From: Ameyamaea chiangmaiensis
GTDB taxonomy: Bacteria; Pseudomonadota; Alphaproteobacteria; Acetobacterales; Acetobacteraceae
Length of the DNA: 64,000 nucleotides
NCBI RefSeq assembly: GCF_025995235.1
Contig: NZ_BAPT01000057.1
Location: forward strand, 124,001-188,000
Direction: 5' to 3'
Shown here: piece after piece, positions 1 to 8,367 of the stretch
Numbering within the stretch: the first letter of the stretch is position 1
Layout of the letters: every line of letters starts with the position of its first letter
The notes under the pieces: generated by a model
Told to the model about the DNA's origin: nothing
Database searches by the model: none
Seen by the model: only the letters and a program-made list of their open reading frames with translations
Made by a program: the position numbers and the translations under genes

Positions 1-797
1 TCGATGGCGGCACAGCCGAAGACGTGAACGTCGAGATCGGGGGCGAGGGCTTCATCCCCGGTTTTGCCGAGCAGATCGAAGGCATGAGCCCGGGCGACGA
101 AAAGGTCATCACCGTGACCTTCCCGGCCGACTATCAGGCGACCGAGCTGGCCGGCAAGGAAGCGACGTTCGACATCAAGGCCAAGGGTCTGAAGCGCGCG
201 ATCGACCCGGCGCTGGATGACGAACTGGCCAAGAAGATCGGCTTCGAGGGGCTTGAGCAGGTCCGTGAGCTGATCACCAAGCAGGTCGCCGACGAGTACG
301 AGCAGCTGTCCCGTCTGCGCATCAAGCGTGAGCTTCTGGACGCGCTGGCGCTCAAGACCGATTTCGAGGCGCCTCAGGGCATGGTCGAGGCCGAGTTCGC
401 GCAGATCTGGGCGCGCGTCGAGTCTGACCGCAAGGCCGGTCAGCTGGACGAAGAGGACGTCGGCAAGGACGAGGACACGCTGCGCGCGGATTATCGCAAG
501 ATAGCCGAGCGCCGCGTGAAGCTGGGTCTTCTGCTGGCCGAGATCGGCCGCGCCAACCAGATCACCGTCTCCCAGGACGAGATGATGCGCGCGGTTCGGG
601 CCGAGGCCATGCGCTATCCCGGGCAGGAGCAGGCTGTGTTCGAGTTCTTCGGACGCAATCCGCAGGCCGCCGAGAGCCTGCGTGGCCCGATCTTCGAGAA
701 CAAGGTCGTCGATTACGTGATCGAGCTGGCCAAGGTCGAGGACAAGGAGGTCACGCCGGAGGAACTGGCGGAAATTCCGCCGGCCGACCTGTCGTAA
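1..797 (+). CDS. tig: trigger factor, C-terminal part (5' end outside window)
   Basis: Trigger factor is the ribosome-bound chaperone that receives nascent chains at the exit tunnel. The reading frame is open from base 3, so the ribosome-binding N-terminal domain lies upstream of the window. What remains begins inside the FKBP-type prolyl isomerase domain (GFIPGFAEQIEGM and the VTFPADY strand, first 55 residues or so) and continues into the long, charged, helical C-terminal chaperone domain ending in PADLS. Being next to clpP-clpX-lon is the usual tig neighbourhood in Proteobacteria. A strong hairpin follows the stop, so it probably ends its own transcript. Identification is secure; only the true start is unseen. 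Confidence 0.95.
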   Translation, partial: DGGTAEDVNVEIGGEGFIPGFAEQIEGMSPGDEKVITVTFPADYQATELAGKEATFDIKAKGLKRAIDPALDDELAKKIGFEGLEQVRELITKQVADEYEQLSRLRIKRELLDALALKTDFEAPQGMVEAEFAQIWARVESDRKAGQLDEEDVGKDEDTLRADYRKIAERRVKLGLLLAEIGRANQITVSQDEMMRAVRAEAMRYPGQEQAVFEFFGRNPQAAESLRGPIFENKVVDYVIELAKVEDKEVTPEELAEIPPADLS

Positions 798-820
798 TCT
801 GACCGGCTGATCAGTTGGCA

Positions 821-845
821 ACGGGGCGCTTCGGCGCCCCGTTTT
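821..845 (+). terminator. intrinsic terminator of tig
   Basis: A perfect GC-rich hairpin (ten pairs including the outer A-T, loop TTCG) is followed directly by a short T run. It lies 24 bases after the tig stop and separates tig from clpP. Confidence 0.85.
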
Positions 846-1017
846 GAGTCCGGGGCGGGACCGTCACGCGAAAATCGGCTGTATTGTCGAGCCACGGGGT
901 GGCAACGGCGCTTTTTGTCTCTATCTTGTCAAAAGACCGGCACGGTCGGCCGGACCTTCGTTGGCCCCGGAGAGCAGGCCGGCCGAGAGGCCGAATCACA
1001 GGATCGGGAAGAAGACT

Positions 1018-1656
1018 ATGAGGGACCGCGACCCCGTCGAGATTTTCAACAACGCGCTGGTGCCGATGGTGGTCGAGCAGACCTCGCGCGGCGAGCGTGC
1101 GTTCGACATCTACTCCCGCCTGCTGCAGGAGCGCATCATTTTCCTGACCGGCCCGGTCTATGATCAGGTCGCGTCGGTAATTTCGGCGCAACTGCTGTAT
1201 CTCGAGAGCGTCAATCCGTCGAAGGAAATCTCGTTCTACATCAACAGCCCGGGCGGCGTCGTGTCGGCCGGCCTCGCGATCTACGACACGATGCAGTATA
1301 TCCGCAGCCCGGTCAGCACCGTGTGCATCGGGCAGGCGGCGTCGATGGGATCGCTGCTGCTGGCGGGTGGCGAGAAGGGGCATCGCTACGCCCTGCCGAA
1401 CGCGCGCGTGATGGTGCATCAGCCCTCGGGCGGCGCGCAGGGACAGGCGAGCGACATCGAAATCCAGGCGCGTGAGATCCTGACGATTCGCCAGCGCCTG
1501 AACGAGATCTACCGCACGCACACGGGCCAGACCCTTGAGGATATCGAGCAGAAGCTCGAGCGTGACAGCTATATGTCCGCCGATGAGGCGCAGGCTTTCG
1601 GTATCGTCGATCAGGTGGTGCAGCGTCGCGCCGTCACGCCGACAGAAGGGGGCTGA
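1018..1656 (+). CDS. clpP: ATP-dependent Clp protease proteolytic subunit
   Basis: ClpP forms the tetradecameric serine peptidase barrel that degrades substrates unfolded by ClpX or ClpA. The catalytic triad is visible: Ser109 in GQAASMGS, His134 in VMVHQPSGG and Asp183 in ERDSYMSADEA. The product is 212 residues, normal for the family. The frame stays open far upstream (an ATG-type start is possible from base 844), but the ATG at 1018 gives the conserved N-terminus RDRDPVEIFNNALVPMVVEQ and follows a purine-rich stretch (GGATCGGGAAGAAG). The partner clpX follows after 133 bases. Confidence 0.96.
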   Translation: MRDRDPVEIFNNALVPMVVEQTSRGERAFDIYSRLLQERIIFLTGPVYDQVASVISAQLLYLESVNPSKEISFYINSPGGVVSAGLAIYDTMQYIRSPVSTVCIGQAASMGSLLLAGGEKGHRYALPNARVMVHQPSGGAQGQASDIEIQAREILTIRQRLNEIYRTHTGQTLEDIEQKLERDSYMSADEAQAFGIVDQVVQRRAVTPTEGG

Positions 1657-1789
1657 CCCCGGACGCCGGGCAGCCTTATGAGGGTGTCCGGTTTATGGCC
1701 TTGATGGCGGCGCGCCTCTGGGCCAAGATTTTTGATCCCGCGCTCGGGAGCGAGGCCGATCGGGGCTTCTGGCGGGGATAGGAGCGGTT

Positions 1790-3055
1790 ATGAGTAGCAA
1801 ATCCGGCGATTCGAAGAACACTCTCTATTGCTCGTTCTGCGGCAAGTCGCAGCACGAGGTCCGGAAGCTCATCGCCGGTCCCACCGTTTTCATCTGTGAT
1901 GAATGCGTCGAGCTGTGCATGGACATCATCCGTGAGGAGCACAAGACGCACCTTGTGAAGTCGCGGGACGGCGTGCCGACTCCCAAGGAGATCTGTAAGG
2001 TTCTCGACGACTACGTCATCGGCCAGTTCGATGCGAAGAAGGTGCTGTCGGTCGCGGTGCACAACCATTACAAGCGGTTGGCGCACGCGCAGAAGAACAA
2101 CGACGTCGAGATCGCGAAGTCGAACATCATGCTGATCGGGCCGACGGGCTCGGGTAAGACGCTTTTGGCCCAGACGCTGGCGCGCATCATCGACGTGCCG
2201 TTCACCATGGCCGACGCGACCACGCTGACCGAGGCGGGCTATGTGGGCGAGGATGTCGAGAACATCATCCTCAAACTGCTGCAGGCGGCCGACTACAATG
2301 TGGAGCGAGCCCAGCGCGGCATCGTCTATATCGATGAAATCGACAAGATTTCCCGCAAGTCAGACAATCCGTCGATCACGCGCGACGTCAGCGGCGAGGG
2401 CGTTCAGCAGGCGCTGCTGAAGATCATGGAAGGCACCGTAGCCTCCGTGCCGCCGCAGGGCGGCCGCAAGCATCCGCAGCAGGAGTTCCTGCAGGTTGAC
2501 ACCACGAACATGCTGTTCATCTGCGGCGGCGCGTTCGCTGGGTTGGAGAAGATCATCGGCGCGCGCGGGAAGGGGTCGGGTATCGGGTTCGGTGCCGATG
2601 TCCAGACACCGGAAGAGCGGCGCACGGGCGCGGTCCTGAAGGACGTCGAGCCTGAGGATCTGCTGAAATTCGGCCTGATCCCGGAGTTCATCGGTCGTCT
2701 CCCGGTCGTCGCGACGCTTGAGGATCTCGACGAGGCGGCCCTGATCGAGATTCTGAGCAAGCCTAAGAACGCTCTGGTCAAGCAGTATGCGCGTCTGTTC
2801 CAGATGGAAGGCGTAAAGCTGACGTTCACCGAGGATGCGCTCAAGCAGGTGGCGCAGCGGGCCATCGCGCGCAAGACCGGTGCGCGTGGTCTGCGCTCGA
2901 TCATGGAGAGCATTCTTCTGTCCACCATGTTCGACCTCCCGGGCCTCGAGAATGTCGAGGAGATCGTGGTCAATCGCGATGTTGCCGAGAACAAGGCCCT
3001 CCCGGTCTATGTCTACGGCAAGGGGAACGAGCAGCCGGCGGAGCAGTCCGCCTGA
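1790..3055 (+). CDS. clpX: ATP-dependent Clp protease ATP-binding subunit ClpX
   Basis: ClpX is the AAA+ unfoldase that selects tagged substrates, unfolds them and feeds them into ClpP. The N-terminal zinc-binding domain has Cys14, Cys17, Cys36 and Cys39. The Walker A motif GPTGSGKT is at 117-124, Walker B is VYIDEID near 183-189, and the pore loop region (GYVGEDVE) lies between them. The C-terminal small domain has the sensor-2 region KTGARGLR. At 421 residues it is full length. A GGAG ribosome binding site precedes the ATG. It is downstream of clpP, as usual, and upstream of lon. Confidence 0.97.
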   Translation: MSSKSGDSKNTLYCSFCGKSQHEVRKLIAGPTVFICDECVELCMDIIREEHKTHLVKSRDGVPTPKEICKVLDDYVIGQFDAKKVLSVAVHNHYKRLAHAQKNNDVEIAKSNIMLIGPTGSGKTLLAQTLARIIDVPFTMADATTLTEAGYVGEDVENIILKLLQAADYNVERAQRGIVYIDEIDKISRKSDNPSITRDVSGEGVQQALLKIMEGTVASVPPQGGRKHPQQEFLQVDTTNMLFICGGAFAGLEKIIGARGKGSGIGFGADVQTPEERRTGAVLKDVEPEDLLKFGLIPEFIGRLPVVATLEDLDEAALIEILSKPKNALVKQYARLFQMEGVKLTFTEDALKQVAQRAIARKTGARGLRSIMESILLSTMFDLPGLENVEEIVVNRDVAENKALPVYVYGKGNEQPAEQSA

Positions 3056-3098
3056 GCGACCGCGGGCTTGCTCTCTTTTGCGCGCAGGTCGGAGGTGA

Positions 3099-3128
3099 CT
3101 TGTCCCGGCTTGCGCGAGTTCCGATATA
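3099..3128 (+). promoter_or_regulatory. candidate heat-shock-type promoter for lon
   Basis: CTTG at 3099-3102 and CGATATA at 3122-3128 resemble the -35 and -10 elements used by alphaproteobacterial RpoH, and lon is a classic heat-shock gene. The match is by eye only. The region also contains weaker sigma-70-like alternatives. Confidence 0.35.
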
Positions 3129-3223
3129 CAGTAGCGTGACAGGCGCAGTGGCGATGTCACGGGCATATGCGCAGGCCAGAGTCGGCTGCGCGCGGCCGGA
3201 TCGTCCAGCAGGAGGTCAGAACC

Positions 3224-5665
3224 ATGACTGAATCCGAAAACCAGACTCCCGAAGGCAACGAACAGAGCGCGTCGACGGGCGACTCGCCTATGATGGCTGT
3301 CCTGCCGCTGCGCGACATCGTCGTTTTCCCGCATATGATCGTGCCGCTTTTCGTCGGGCGTGAGAAATCGGTACGCGCTCTCGAAGCCGTCACCCGGGAA
3401 GACCGCCAGATTCTTTTAGTCGCGCAGAAGAACGCCTCCCAGGACGATCCGTCCGCGGACGACATCTATCGTTACGGCACGATTTCCACGATCCTGCAGT
3501 TGCTTAAGCTGCCCGACGGGACGGTCAAGGTTCTGGTCGAGGGCGGTCGGCGCGCGCGGATTTCCGCGCTTCACGATGTGGACGGACATTTCGAGGCCGA
3601 GATCGAGGATGTCGAGGAAGTGCCGGCGCAGGGCAGCGAGGGCGAGGCGTTGGGCCGCACCGCCGTGTCGCAGTTCGAGCAATATATCAAACTGAACAAG
3701 AAAATCGCCCCGGAGGTGATGGTCTCGCTCAACCAGATCGAGGATCTTTCCAAGCTGGGCGATACCATCGCCTCGCACCTCAATCTGAAGATTTCCGAGA
3801 AGCAGGAAATTCTCGAGACGACTGCGGTGTCCAGCCGGCTGGAGCGCGTGTTCGCGCATATGGAGTCGGAAATTGGCGTACTTCAGGTCGAGAAGCGCAT
3901 CCGCAACCGTGTCAAGCGGCAGATGGAAAAGACGCAGCGCGAGTACTACCTGAACGAACAGCTCAAGGCGATTCAGAAGGAACTGGGCGAGGGGGAGGAC
4001 GGTCGCGACGAGACCGCCGAGATCGAAGACAAGATCAACAAGACTCGCTTCACCAAGGACGCCAAGGAAAAGGCACTGGCCGAGCTGAAAAAGCTTCGGG
4101 CCATGAGCCCGATGTCGGCCGAGTCGACGGTGGTGCGCAACTATCTCGACTGGATGGTGTCGATCCCGTGGAAGAAGCGCTCGAAAGTACGCAACGATCT
4201 GACCGAGGCCGAATCCGTGCTCGACGCGGATCATTACGGGTTGGACAAGGTCAAGGAGCGGATTCTCGAGTATCTGGCGGTGCAGAGCCGTTCGCAGAAG
4301 CTTAAGGGGCCGATCCTCTGTCTCGTCGGCCCCCCGGGCGTCGGCAAGACGTCTCTGGCGCGGTCCATCGCCAAGGCGACCGGGCGGCAGTATGTGCGGA
4401 TGTCGCTTGGTGGCGTGCGGGATGAGGCCGAAATCCGGGGTCACCGCCGGACTTATATCGGCTCGATGCCCGGCAAGATCATCCAGGGGATGAAGAAGGC
4501 CAAGACCTCCAACCCGTTGTTCCTGCTCGACGAGATCGACAAGCTTGGGGCGGACTGGCGCGGCGATCCGTCGTCGGCGTTGCTTGAGGTGCTCGATCCC
4601 GAGCAGAACAGCACATTTGCCGACCATTACCTTGAGGTCGATTACGACCTGTCGGACGTGATGTTCGTCACGACGTCGAACAGCCTGAACATGCCACAGC
4701 CACTGCTGGACCGGATGGAGATCATCCGCCTGTCGGGGTACACCGAGGACGAGAAGGTCCAGATCGCGCGTCGGCATCTGATCGCCAAGCAGACGGAGGC
4801 CCACAGCCTTAAGCCCGAGGAGTGGTCGCTGAACGATGAGGCCCTGCGCGAACTGGTGCGGTCCTATACGCGGGAAGCGGGCGTTCGTAATCTGGAGCGT
4901 GAGATCGCCAATCTGGCGCGCAAGGTCGTGAAGGAGATCGTGACCGGGAAAGCGAAGAAGGTCGCGATTACCGCACGCAATCTGGAAAAATATGCCGGGG
5001 TGAAGAAGTTCCGGTACGGCGAGACCGAGTCCGAGGACATGGTCGGTGTCGTGACCGGGCTGGCCTGGACCGAGGTCGGTGGTGAGATTCTGACCATCGA
5101 AAGCGTGATGGTGCCGGGCAAGGGCGGCATCAAGCACACCGGCAAGCTCGGCGACGTCATGCAGGAGAGCGTATCGGCGGCCCTGTCCTACGTCCGCAGT
5201 CGCGCGGTGATGTTCGGCATCAAGCCGACCCTGTTCGAAAAGCGCGATCTGCACGTGCACGTCCCGGAGGGCGCGACACCCAAGGACGGTCCGTCGGCCG
5301 GTGTGGCCATGGCAACCTCCCTGATCAGTGTGATGACCGGCATACCCATCCGCCGTGATGTGGCGATGACCGGCGAAATCACGCTGCGGGGGCGGGTGCT
5401 TGCGATCGGCGGCCTTAAGGAAAAGCTGCTCGCAGCACTGCGGGCCGGCATCACGACGGTGTTCATTCCCAAGGACAATGAAAAGGACCTGGTGGAGATC
5501 CCCGAGGCGGTGAAGAAGCATCTCGAGATCGTGGCGGTATCGCATGTCGATCAGGTGATCGGGCGCGCCCTGGTCAGGCCGCCTGAACCCATTGAGTGGG
5601 AGGAGCCGGAGGACGTCGTGGCGACTCCGGCCTCCACACGTCCCGTGCCGATGCTGCCTCACTGA
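3224..5665 (+). CDS. lon: ATP-dependent Lon protease
   Basis: Lon is the single-chain AAA+ protease that removes misfolded and short-lived regulatory proteins in the cytoplasm. The N-terminal substrate-binding domain begins near MMAVLPLRDIVVFP. The Walker A motif GPPGVGKTS is near residue 370, Walker B is LFLLDEIDKLG, and the protease domain has the catalytic serine in DGPSAGVAM (about residue 690) and the lysine in GGLKEKLLAALRAG (about 733). The ATG at 3224 is chosen because AGGAGG lies 11 bases upstream; an earlier in-frame start at 3167 would add 19 non-conserved residues. The product is 813 residues, typical for the family. The clpP-clpX-lon-hupB order is conserved in alphaproteobacteria. 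Confidence 0.97.
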   Translation: MTESENQTPEGNEQSASTGDSPMMAVLPLRDIVVFPHMIVPLFVGREKSVRALEAVTREDRQILLVAQKNASQDDPSADDIYRYGTISTILQLLKLPDGTVKVLVEGGRRARISALHDVDGHFEAEIEDVEEVPAQGSEGEALGRTAVSQFEQYIKLNKKIAPEVMVSLNQIEDLSKLGDTIASHLNLKISEKQEILETTAVSSRLERVFAHMESEIGVLQVEKRIRNRVKRQMEKTQREYYLNEQLKAIQKELGEGEDGRDETAEIEDKINKTRFTKDAKEKALAELKKLRAMSPMSAESTVVRNYLDWMVSIPWKKRSKVRNDLTEAESVLDADHYGLDKVKERILEYLAVQSRSQKLKGPILCLVGPPGVGKTSLARSIAKATGRQYVRMSLGGVRDEAEIRGHRRTYIGSMPGKIIQGMKKAKTSNPLFLLDEIDKLGADWRGDPSSALLEVLDPEQNSTFADHYLEVDYDLSDVMFVTTSNSLNMPQPLLDRMEIIRLSGYTEDEKVQIARRHLIAKQTEAHSLKPEEWSLNDEALRELVRSYTREAGVRNLEREIANLARKVVKEIVTGKAKKVAITARNLEKYAGVKKFRYGETESEDMVGVVTGLAWTEVGGEILTIESVMVPGKGGIKHTGKLGDVMQESVSAALSYVRSRAVMFGIKPTLFEKRDLHVHVPEGATPKDGPSAGVAMATSLISVMTGIPIRRDVAMTGEITLRGRVLAIGGLKEKLLAALRAGITTVFIPKDNEKDLVEIPEAVKKHLEIVAVSHVDQVIGRALVRPPEPIEWEEPEDVVATPASTRPVPMLPH

Positions 5666-5681
5666 CGGCGGGGTCCGCCGT
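5665..5681 (+). terminator. hairpin at the lon stop codon
   Basis: ACGGCGG, loop GGT and CCGCCGT form a perfect seven-pair hairpin that starts at the last base of the lon stop codon. There is no real T tract behind it, so it is either a weak terminator or a 3'-end-protecting structure. Confidence 0.4.
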
Positions 5682-5775
5682 TCGGTGCCCACCGGACGTG
5701 CGGACGCGTGCCGTCATGACCTGACCATAATGGCCGGTTTAAATGATCGGAGCCGTTTTTCGGTGCTGTCCTTGG

Positions 5776-5804
5776 TTGACGCGACGAAAAACGGCTTCAT
5801 AGTG
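5776..5804 (+). promoter_or_regulatory. candidate sigma-70 promoter of hupB
   Basis: TTGACG at 5776-5781, a 17-base spacer and ATAGTG at 5799-5804 lie 62 bases before the hupB start. The -35 element is good and the -10 is poor. The position within a 200-base gap after lon fits an independent hupB promoter. Confidence 0.4.
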
Positions 5805-5865
5805 CGGGCACAAAGCGCTCCGGGACGTTGATGGCCGGGGCAGCTAGAAACTTGAAAGGCGAAAG

Positions 5866-6150
5866 ATGGAGAAGCCACTCAACAAGCAGGAGCTGATTGC
5901 AGCTGTTGCTGAAAGCGCGGACCTGCCGAAGGCGAAGGCCGGCGAAGTCGTCGACGCGGTGTTCGGTGCCATCGAAGGCGCTCTGGCGAAGAAGCAGGAA
6001 GTCCGTCTGGTCGGTTTCGGCACGTTCGTGACCGCCACGCGCAAGGCGGCCAAGGGTCGCAATCCGCGCACGGGCGAAGAGATCGACATCCCGGCCTCGA
6101 CGTCGGTCCGCTTCAAGCCTGGCAAGGGCCTGAAGGACGCCGTGAGCTAA
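5866..6150 (+). CDS. hupB: HU family DNA-binding protein
   Basis: HU is the small dimeric nucleoid protein that bends DNA non-specifically. The 94-residue product starts MEKPLNKQELIAAVAE and has the beta-arm signature VRLVGFGTFVTATRKAAKGRNPRTGEE split over residues 44-70, including the GFGTF turn and the RNPRTG arm tip with the intercalating proline. The AAAGGCGAAAG sequence before the ATG is a good ribosome binding site. HU following lon is the standard order, which favours HU over IHF, as does the arm sequence. Confidence 0.94.
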   Translation: MEKPLNKQELIAAVAESADLPKAKAGEVVDAVFGAIEGALAKKQEVRLVGFGTFVTATRKAAKGRNPRTGEEIDIPASTSVRFKPGKGLKDAVS

Positions 6151-6165
6151 AGCAGCTTGCTGCGA

Positions 6166-6188
6166 GAGGGTGTGGCTGCCACGCCCTC
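6166..6188 (+). terminator. hairpin after hupB
   Basis: GAGGGTGTGG, loop CTG and CCACGCCCTC form a ten-pair stem with one G-U pair, 15 bases after the hupB stop. No T tract follows. A second GC-rich stem-loop (about 6190-6212) lies behind it, so transcription may end by the combination or continue into the tRNA. Confidence 0.45.
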
Positions 6189-6216
6189 GGCGCGGGTCCG
6201 GATCGGGCCCGCGTTG

Positions 6217-6246
6217 ATACCGTCTCTGACGGTATACCCCGTATAC
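6217..6246 (+). repeat. overlapping inverted repeats just before tRNA-Val
   Basis: ATACCGTC-TCT-GACGGTAT (6217-6235) and GTATAC-CCC-GTATAC (6232-6246) overlap, so they form mutually exclusive hairpins that end four bases before the tRNA. They may be a 5'-processing signal or the tRNA promoter region. Confidence 0.5.
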
Positions 6247-6249
6247 TGG

Positions 6250-6321
6250 GGGCGATTAGCTCAGCGGTAGAGCGTCTCGTTTACACCGAGAGGGTCGGCG
6301 GTTCAAATCCGTCATCGCCTA
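6250..6321 (+). tRNA. tRNA-Val (anticodon UAC)
   Basis: The cloverleaf folds fully. The acceptor stem is GGGCGAT with ATCGCCT (first pair G-U), the D arm is GCTC-AGCGGTA-GAGC, the anticodon stem is TCTCG/CGAGA around loop TTTACAC (anticodon TAC, U33 present) and the T arm is GGCGG-TTCAAAT-CCGTC. CCA is not encoded and would be added enzymatically. In alphaproteobacteria this tRNA is often paired with tRNA-Asp; here the partner is decayed (see 6407-6485). Confidence 0.93.
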
Positions 6322-6406
6322 TACGGACGTGGCCATTATCTCGCTTCTCGGCGTCATGATCGCCGATTGGCTAACCTACACGTGATGGATAGACACCCGA
6401 TTCGCA

Positions 6407-6485
6407 GTGCGCGCAGGCGACGTTCAGTGAGTCAAAGCCCTGCCAGTCACGCCGACGGTCGCGGGTTCGATTTCCGTCATGTGCT
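6407..6485 (+). pseudogene. decayed tRNA-Asp (GUC) remnant
   Basis: The stretch CAGTCACGCCGACGGTCGCG at 6444-6463 and the following T-arm copy GGGTTCGATTTCCGTC closely follow a tRNA-Asp, and the anticodon triplet GTC is present. Key features are broken: the anticodon stem CCTGC/GCCGA has two mismatches, the universal U33 is A, the D stem does not pair (GTTC against AAAG), the acceptor stem GTGCGCG/CATGTGC has an A-C mismatch and several wobbles, and the T stem has two G-U pairs. It lies where alphaproteobacteria usually carry tRNA-Asp. A working copy should exist elsewhere. Confidence 0.6.
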
Positions 6486-6715
6486 CTATTTTCTCAGATA
6501 AATCAGAAGACTACACCGTGTTAGCGTCCACAGCGCATGAGAGCGTTGGCGCGCGCGCATGCCTTTGTGTCGTTTTCAGGGCTCACAACATTGTGGTTGC
6601 TGAAACACGTTCCGGTGCTCTGGCGGTGTGTGCCGGTTGGGGGTAGATTTGCATGAAAGCCGGGGCATTGATGAATGTCTTCCCGGAAAACCCCGCTCTG
6701 TCGAGGTCGTGGCCC
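6486..6715 (+). other. leader of the nuo operon
   Basis: This stretch runs from the tRNA-Asp remnant to the chosen nuoA start. It contains two alternative in-frame nuoA starts (6653 and 6671). I see no other gene, no clear sigma-70 promoter pair and no strong hairpin. The complex I promoter is expected here or upstream of the tRNA. Confidence 0.4.
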
Positions 6716-7081
6716 ATGCATGATGTGATCGCCTCCTATTTCCCCGTGCTGGTATTCGGTGTCATTGCCGTCGGCATCGCCGGGGCCATGCTGGGCGGCT
6801 CTTTGTTGGCCGGGCACCAGAAGCCCTACGCCGAGAAGACGTCCGCGTATGAGTGCGGGTTCGAGGCGTTTGATGATGCCCGGCGACGTTTTGACGTTCG
6901 GTTTTACCTCGTCGCGATCCTGTTCATCATCTTCGATCTCGAGGTGGCGTTCCTGTTTCCGTGGGCCGTGAGCCTGTCGCATGTCGGGTTGTTCGGCTTT
7001 TTGTCGATGCTCGGTTTCCTGGGCATGCTGACGGTCGGCTTCATATACGAGTGGTGCAAGGGTGCGCTGGACTGGGATTGA
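6716..7081 (+). CDS. nuoA: NADH-quinone oxidoreductase subunit A
   Basis: NuoA is a small membrane subunit of complex I at the junction of the membrane and hydrophilic arms. Three transmembrane helices are visible (about residues 5-28, 63-84 and 90-110). The conserved loop YECGFEAFDDARRRFDVRFY with its cysteine and the following LVAILFIIFDLEVAFLFPW segment are diagnostic. I prefer the ATG at 6716 (MHDVIASYFPVLVF, 121 residues) because it gives the usual N-terminus and length and has GAGG upstream. Starts at 6653 (142 residues, GGGGG upstream) or 6671 are possible. First gene of the nuo operon. Confidence 0.94.
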   Translation: MHDVIASYFPVLVFGVIAVGIAGAMLGGSLLAGHQKPYAEKTSAYECGFEAFDDARRRFDVRFYLVAILFIIFDLEVAFLFPWAVSLSHVGLFGFLSMLGFLGMLTVGFIYEWCKGALDWD

Positions 7082-7120
7082 TCAAACGCAGGCCGGAATG
7101 TCCTTGCAGGAGTTTGCGCG

Positions 7121-7699
7121 ATGAATGGTGTGGGTAAAGCGGACAATGCCGCTGCGGAAGCGGTGGTGTGGAATCGGGAGGCGCTGTCGCCCGGTCCCGA
7201 ACAGGATGCCGTGATCGACAGCGTCAATCGCCATATTACCGAGAAGGGCTTCGTCGTCGCCAGTCTCGACAAGATTGTGAACTGGGGGCGTACGGGCAGT
7301 TTGTGGCCAATGTCGTTCGGTCTGGCGTGCTGCGCGGTGGAAATGATCCACGCCTACATGCCGCGTTATGACCTCGACCGGATGGGCATCATTCCGCGCG
7401 GTTCGCCGCGACAGTCCGATGTCATGATCGTGGCCGGGACACTGACCAACAAGATGGCGCCCGCCCTTCGTCGGGTTTACGACCAGATGGCGGAGCCGCG
7501 CTGGGTGATTTCGATGGGGTCATGCGCCAACGGGGGTGGCTACTACCACTACTCCTACTCGGTGGTGCGCGGATGTGATCGGATCGTTCCAGTCGATGTC
7601 TATGTGCCGGGCTGTCCGCCGACGGCCGAGGCCCTGATCTACGGGATCATGCAGTTGCAGAAGAAAATCCGCCGGACGGGGACGATTCTGCGTGGCTGA
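7121..7699 (+). CDS. nuoB: NADH-quinone oxidoreductase subunit B
   Basis: NuoB carries the terminal 4Fe-4S cluster N2 that hands electrons to quinone. The four ligands are visible as the tandem Cys70-Cys71 in SFGLACCAVEM, Cys135 in SMGSCANGGG and Cys165 in YVPGCPPTAEALIYG. The 192-residue product is normal length with a short variable N-terminus. An AGGAG motif lies before the ATG. The stop lies just before the preferred nuoC start, so the two genes are tightly linked. Confidence 0.97.
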   Translation: MNGVGKADNAAAEAVVWNREALSPGPEQDAVIDSVNRHITEKGFVVASLDKIVNWGRTGSLWPMSFGLACCAVEMIHAYMPRYDLDRMGIIPRGSPRQSDVMIVAGTLTNKMAPALRRVYDQMAEPRWVISMGSCANGGGYYHYSYSVVRGCDRIVPVDVYVPGCPPTAEALIYGIMQLQKKIRRTGTILRG

Positions 7700-7709
7700 G
7701 GGAATGTCT

Positions 7710-8357
7710 ATGTCGGACGTGGTTGTGCCTTCGGGGCAGGGCGCTCTGGGTGCACTGGCGTTCGCCCTGTCGACGCGTGTCGCGGGGATCGTATCTGCAT
7801 CGCTGGAGAAGGGTGAGCTGGTCGTCCGGACGCATCGCGACCGGCTTCTGACGCTGATGGCGTTCCTGCGCGACGACCCGCGTTTCGCGTGCGAGCAGTT
7901 GATGGACTTGTGCGGCGTGGATTATCCGGGCCGGGCCGAGCGATTCGAGGTTGTCTACAATCTTCTGTCGGTCACGCATAACCATCGCGTGCGGGTTGTC
8001 ATCACGACCGACGAAGCCACGCCTGTGGCGTCGGTTCATCGTCTGTGGCCATCGGCGACATGGTGGGAGCGCGAGTGTTACGACCTGTTTGGTGTCCTGT
8101 TTGCCGGACAGCCGGACCTGCGACGGATCCTGACCGATTATGGCTTCGAGGGGCATCCGCTGCGCAAGGACTTCCCCCTTACCGGCTACGTCGAGACGCG
8201 CTACGACCCTGTCCGCAAGCAGGTTGTGTATGAGCCGGTTAAGCTTACGCAGGACTTCCGCAATTTCGACTTTGAGTCGCCGTGGGAGGGCATTCTGACG
8301 CTCCCGGGGGACGAGAAGGCTCATGAAACCCGTCAGGGTCTCAAGCGACTGGATTGA
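7710..8357 (+). CDS. nuoC: NADH-quinone oxidoreductase subunit C
   Basis: NuoC is the 30 kDa-type peripheral subunit that supports NuoD. The signature WWERECYDLFGVLFAGQPD, then RRILTDYGFEGHPLRKDFPL, is present near residues 115-155. NuoC and NuoD are separate genes here, not fused as in enterobacteria. The ATG at 7710 is preferred because GAGGGA sits 8 bases upstream. A GTG at 7692 overlapping the nuoB stop and an ATG at 7704 are alternatives. The 215-residue product is full length. Confidence 0.95.
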   Translation: MSDVVVPSGQGALGALAFALSTRVAGIVSASLEKGELVVRTHRDRLLTLMAFLRDDPRFACEQLMDLCGVDYPGRAERFEVVYNLLSVTHNHRVRVVITTDEATPVASVHRLWPSATWWERECYDLFGVLFAGQPDLRRILTDYGFEGHPLRKDFPLTGYVETRYDPVRKQVVYEPVKLTQDFRNFDFESPWEGILTLPGDEKAHETRQGLKRLD

Positions 8358-8367
8358 GGAGAGAGCG

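Noticed and set aside
3416..5692. 758-residue open frame on the minus strand
   Set aside because: It is the antisense shadow of lon, rich in His, Arg and Leu as expected for high-GC complement frames, with no recognisable domain.
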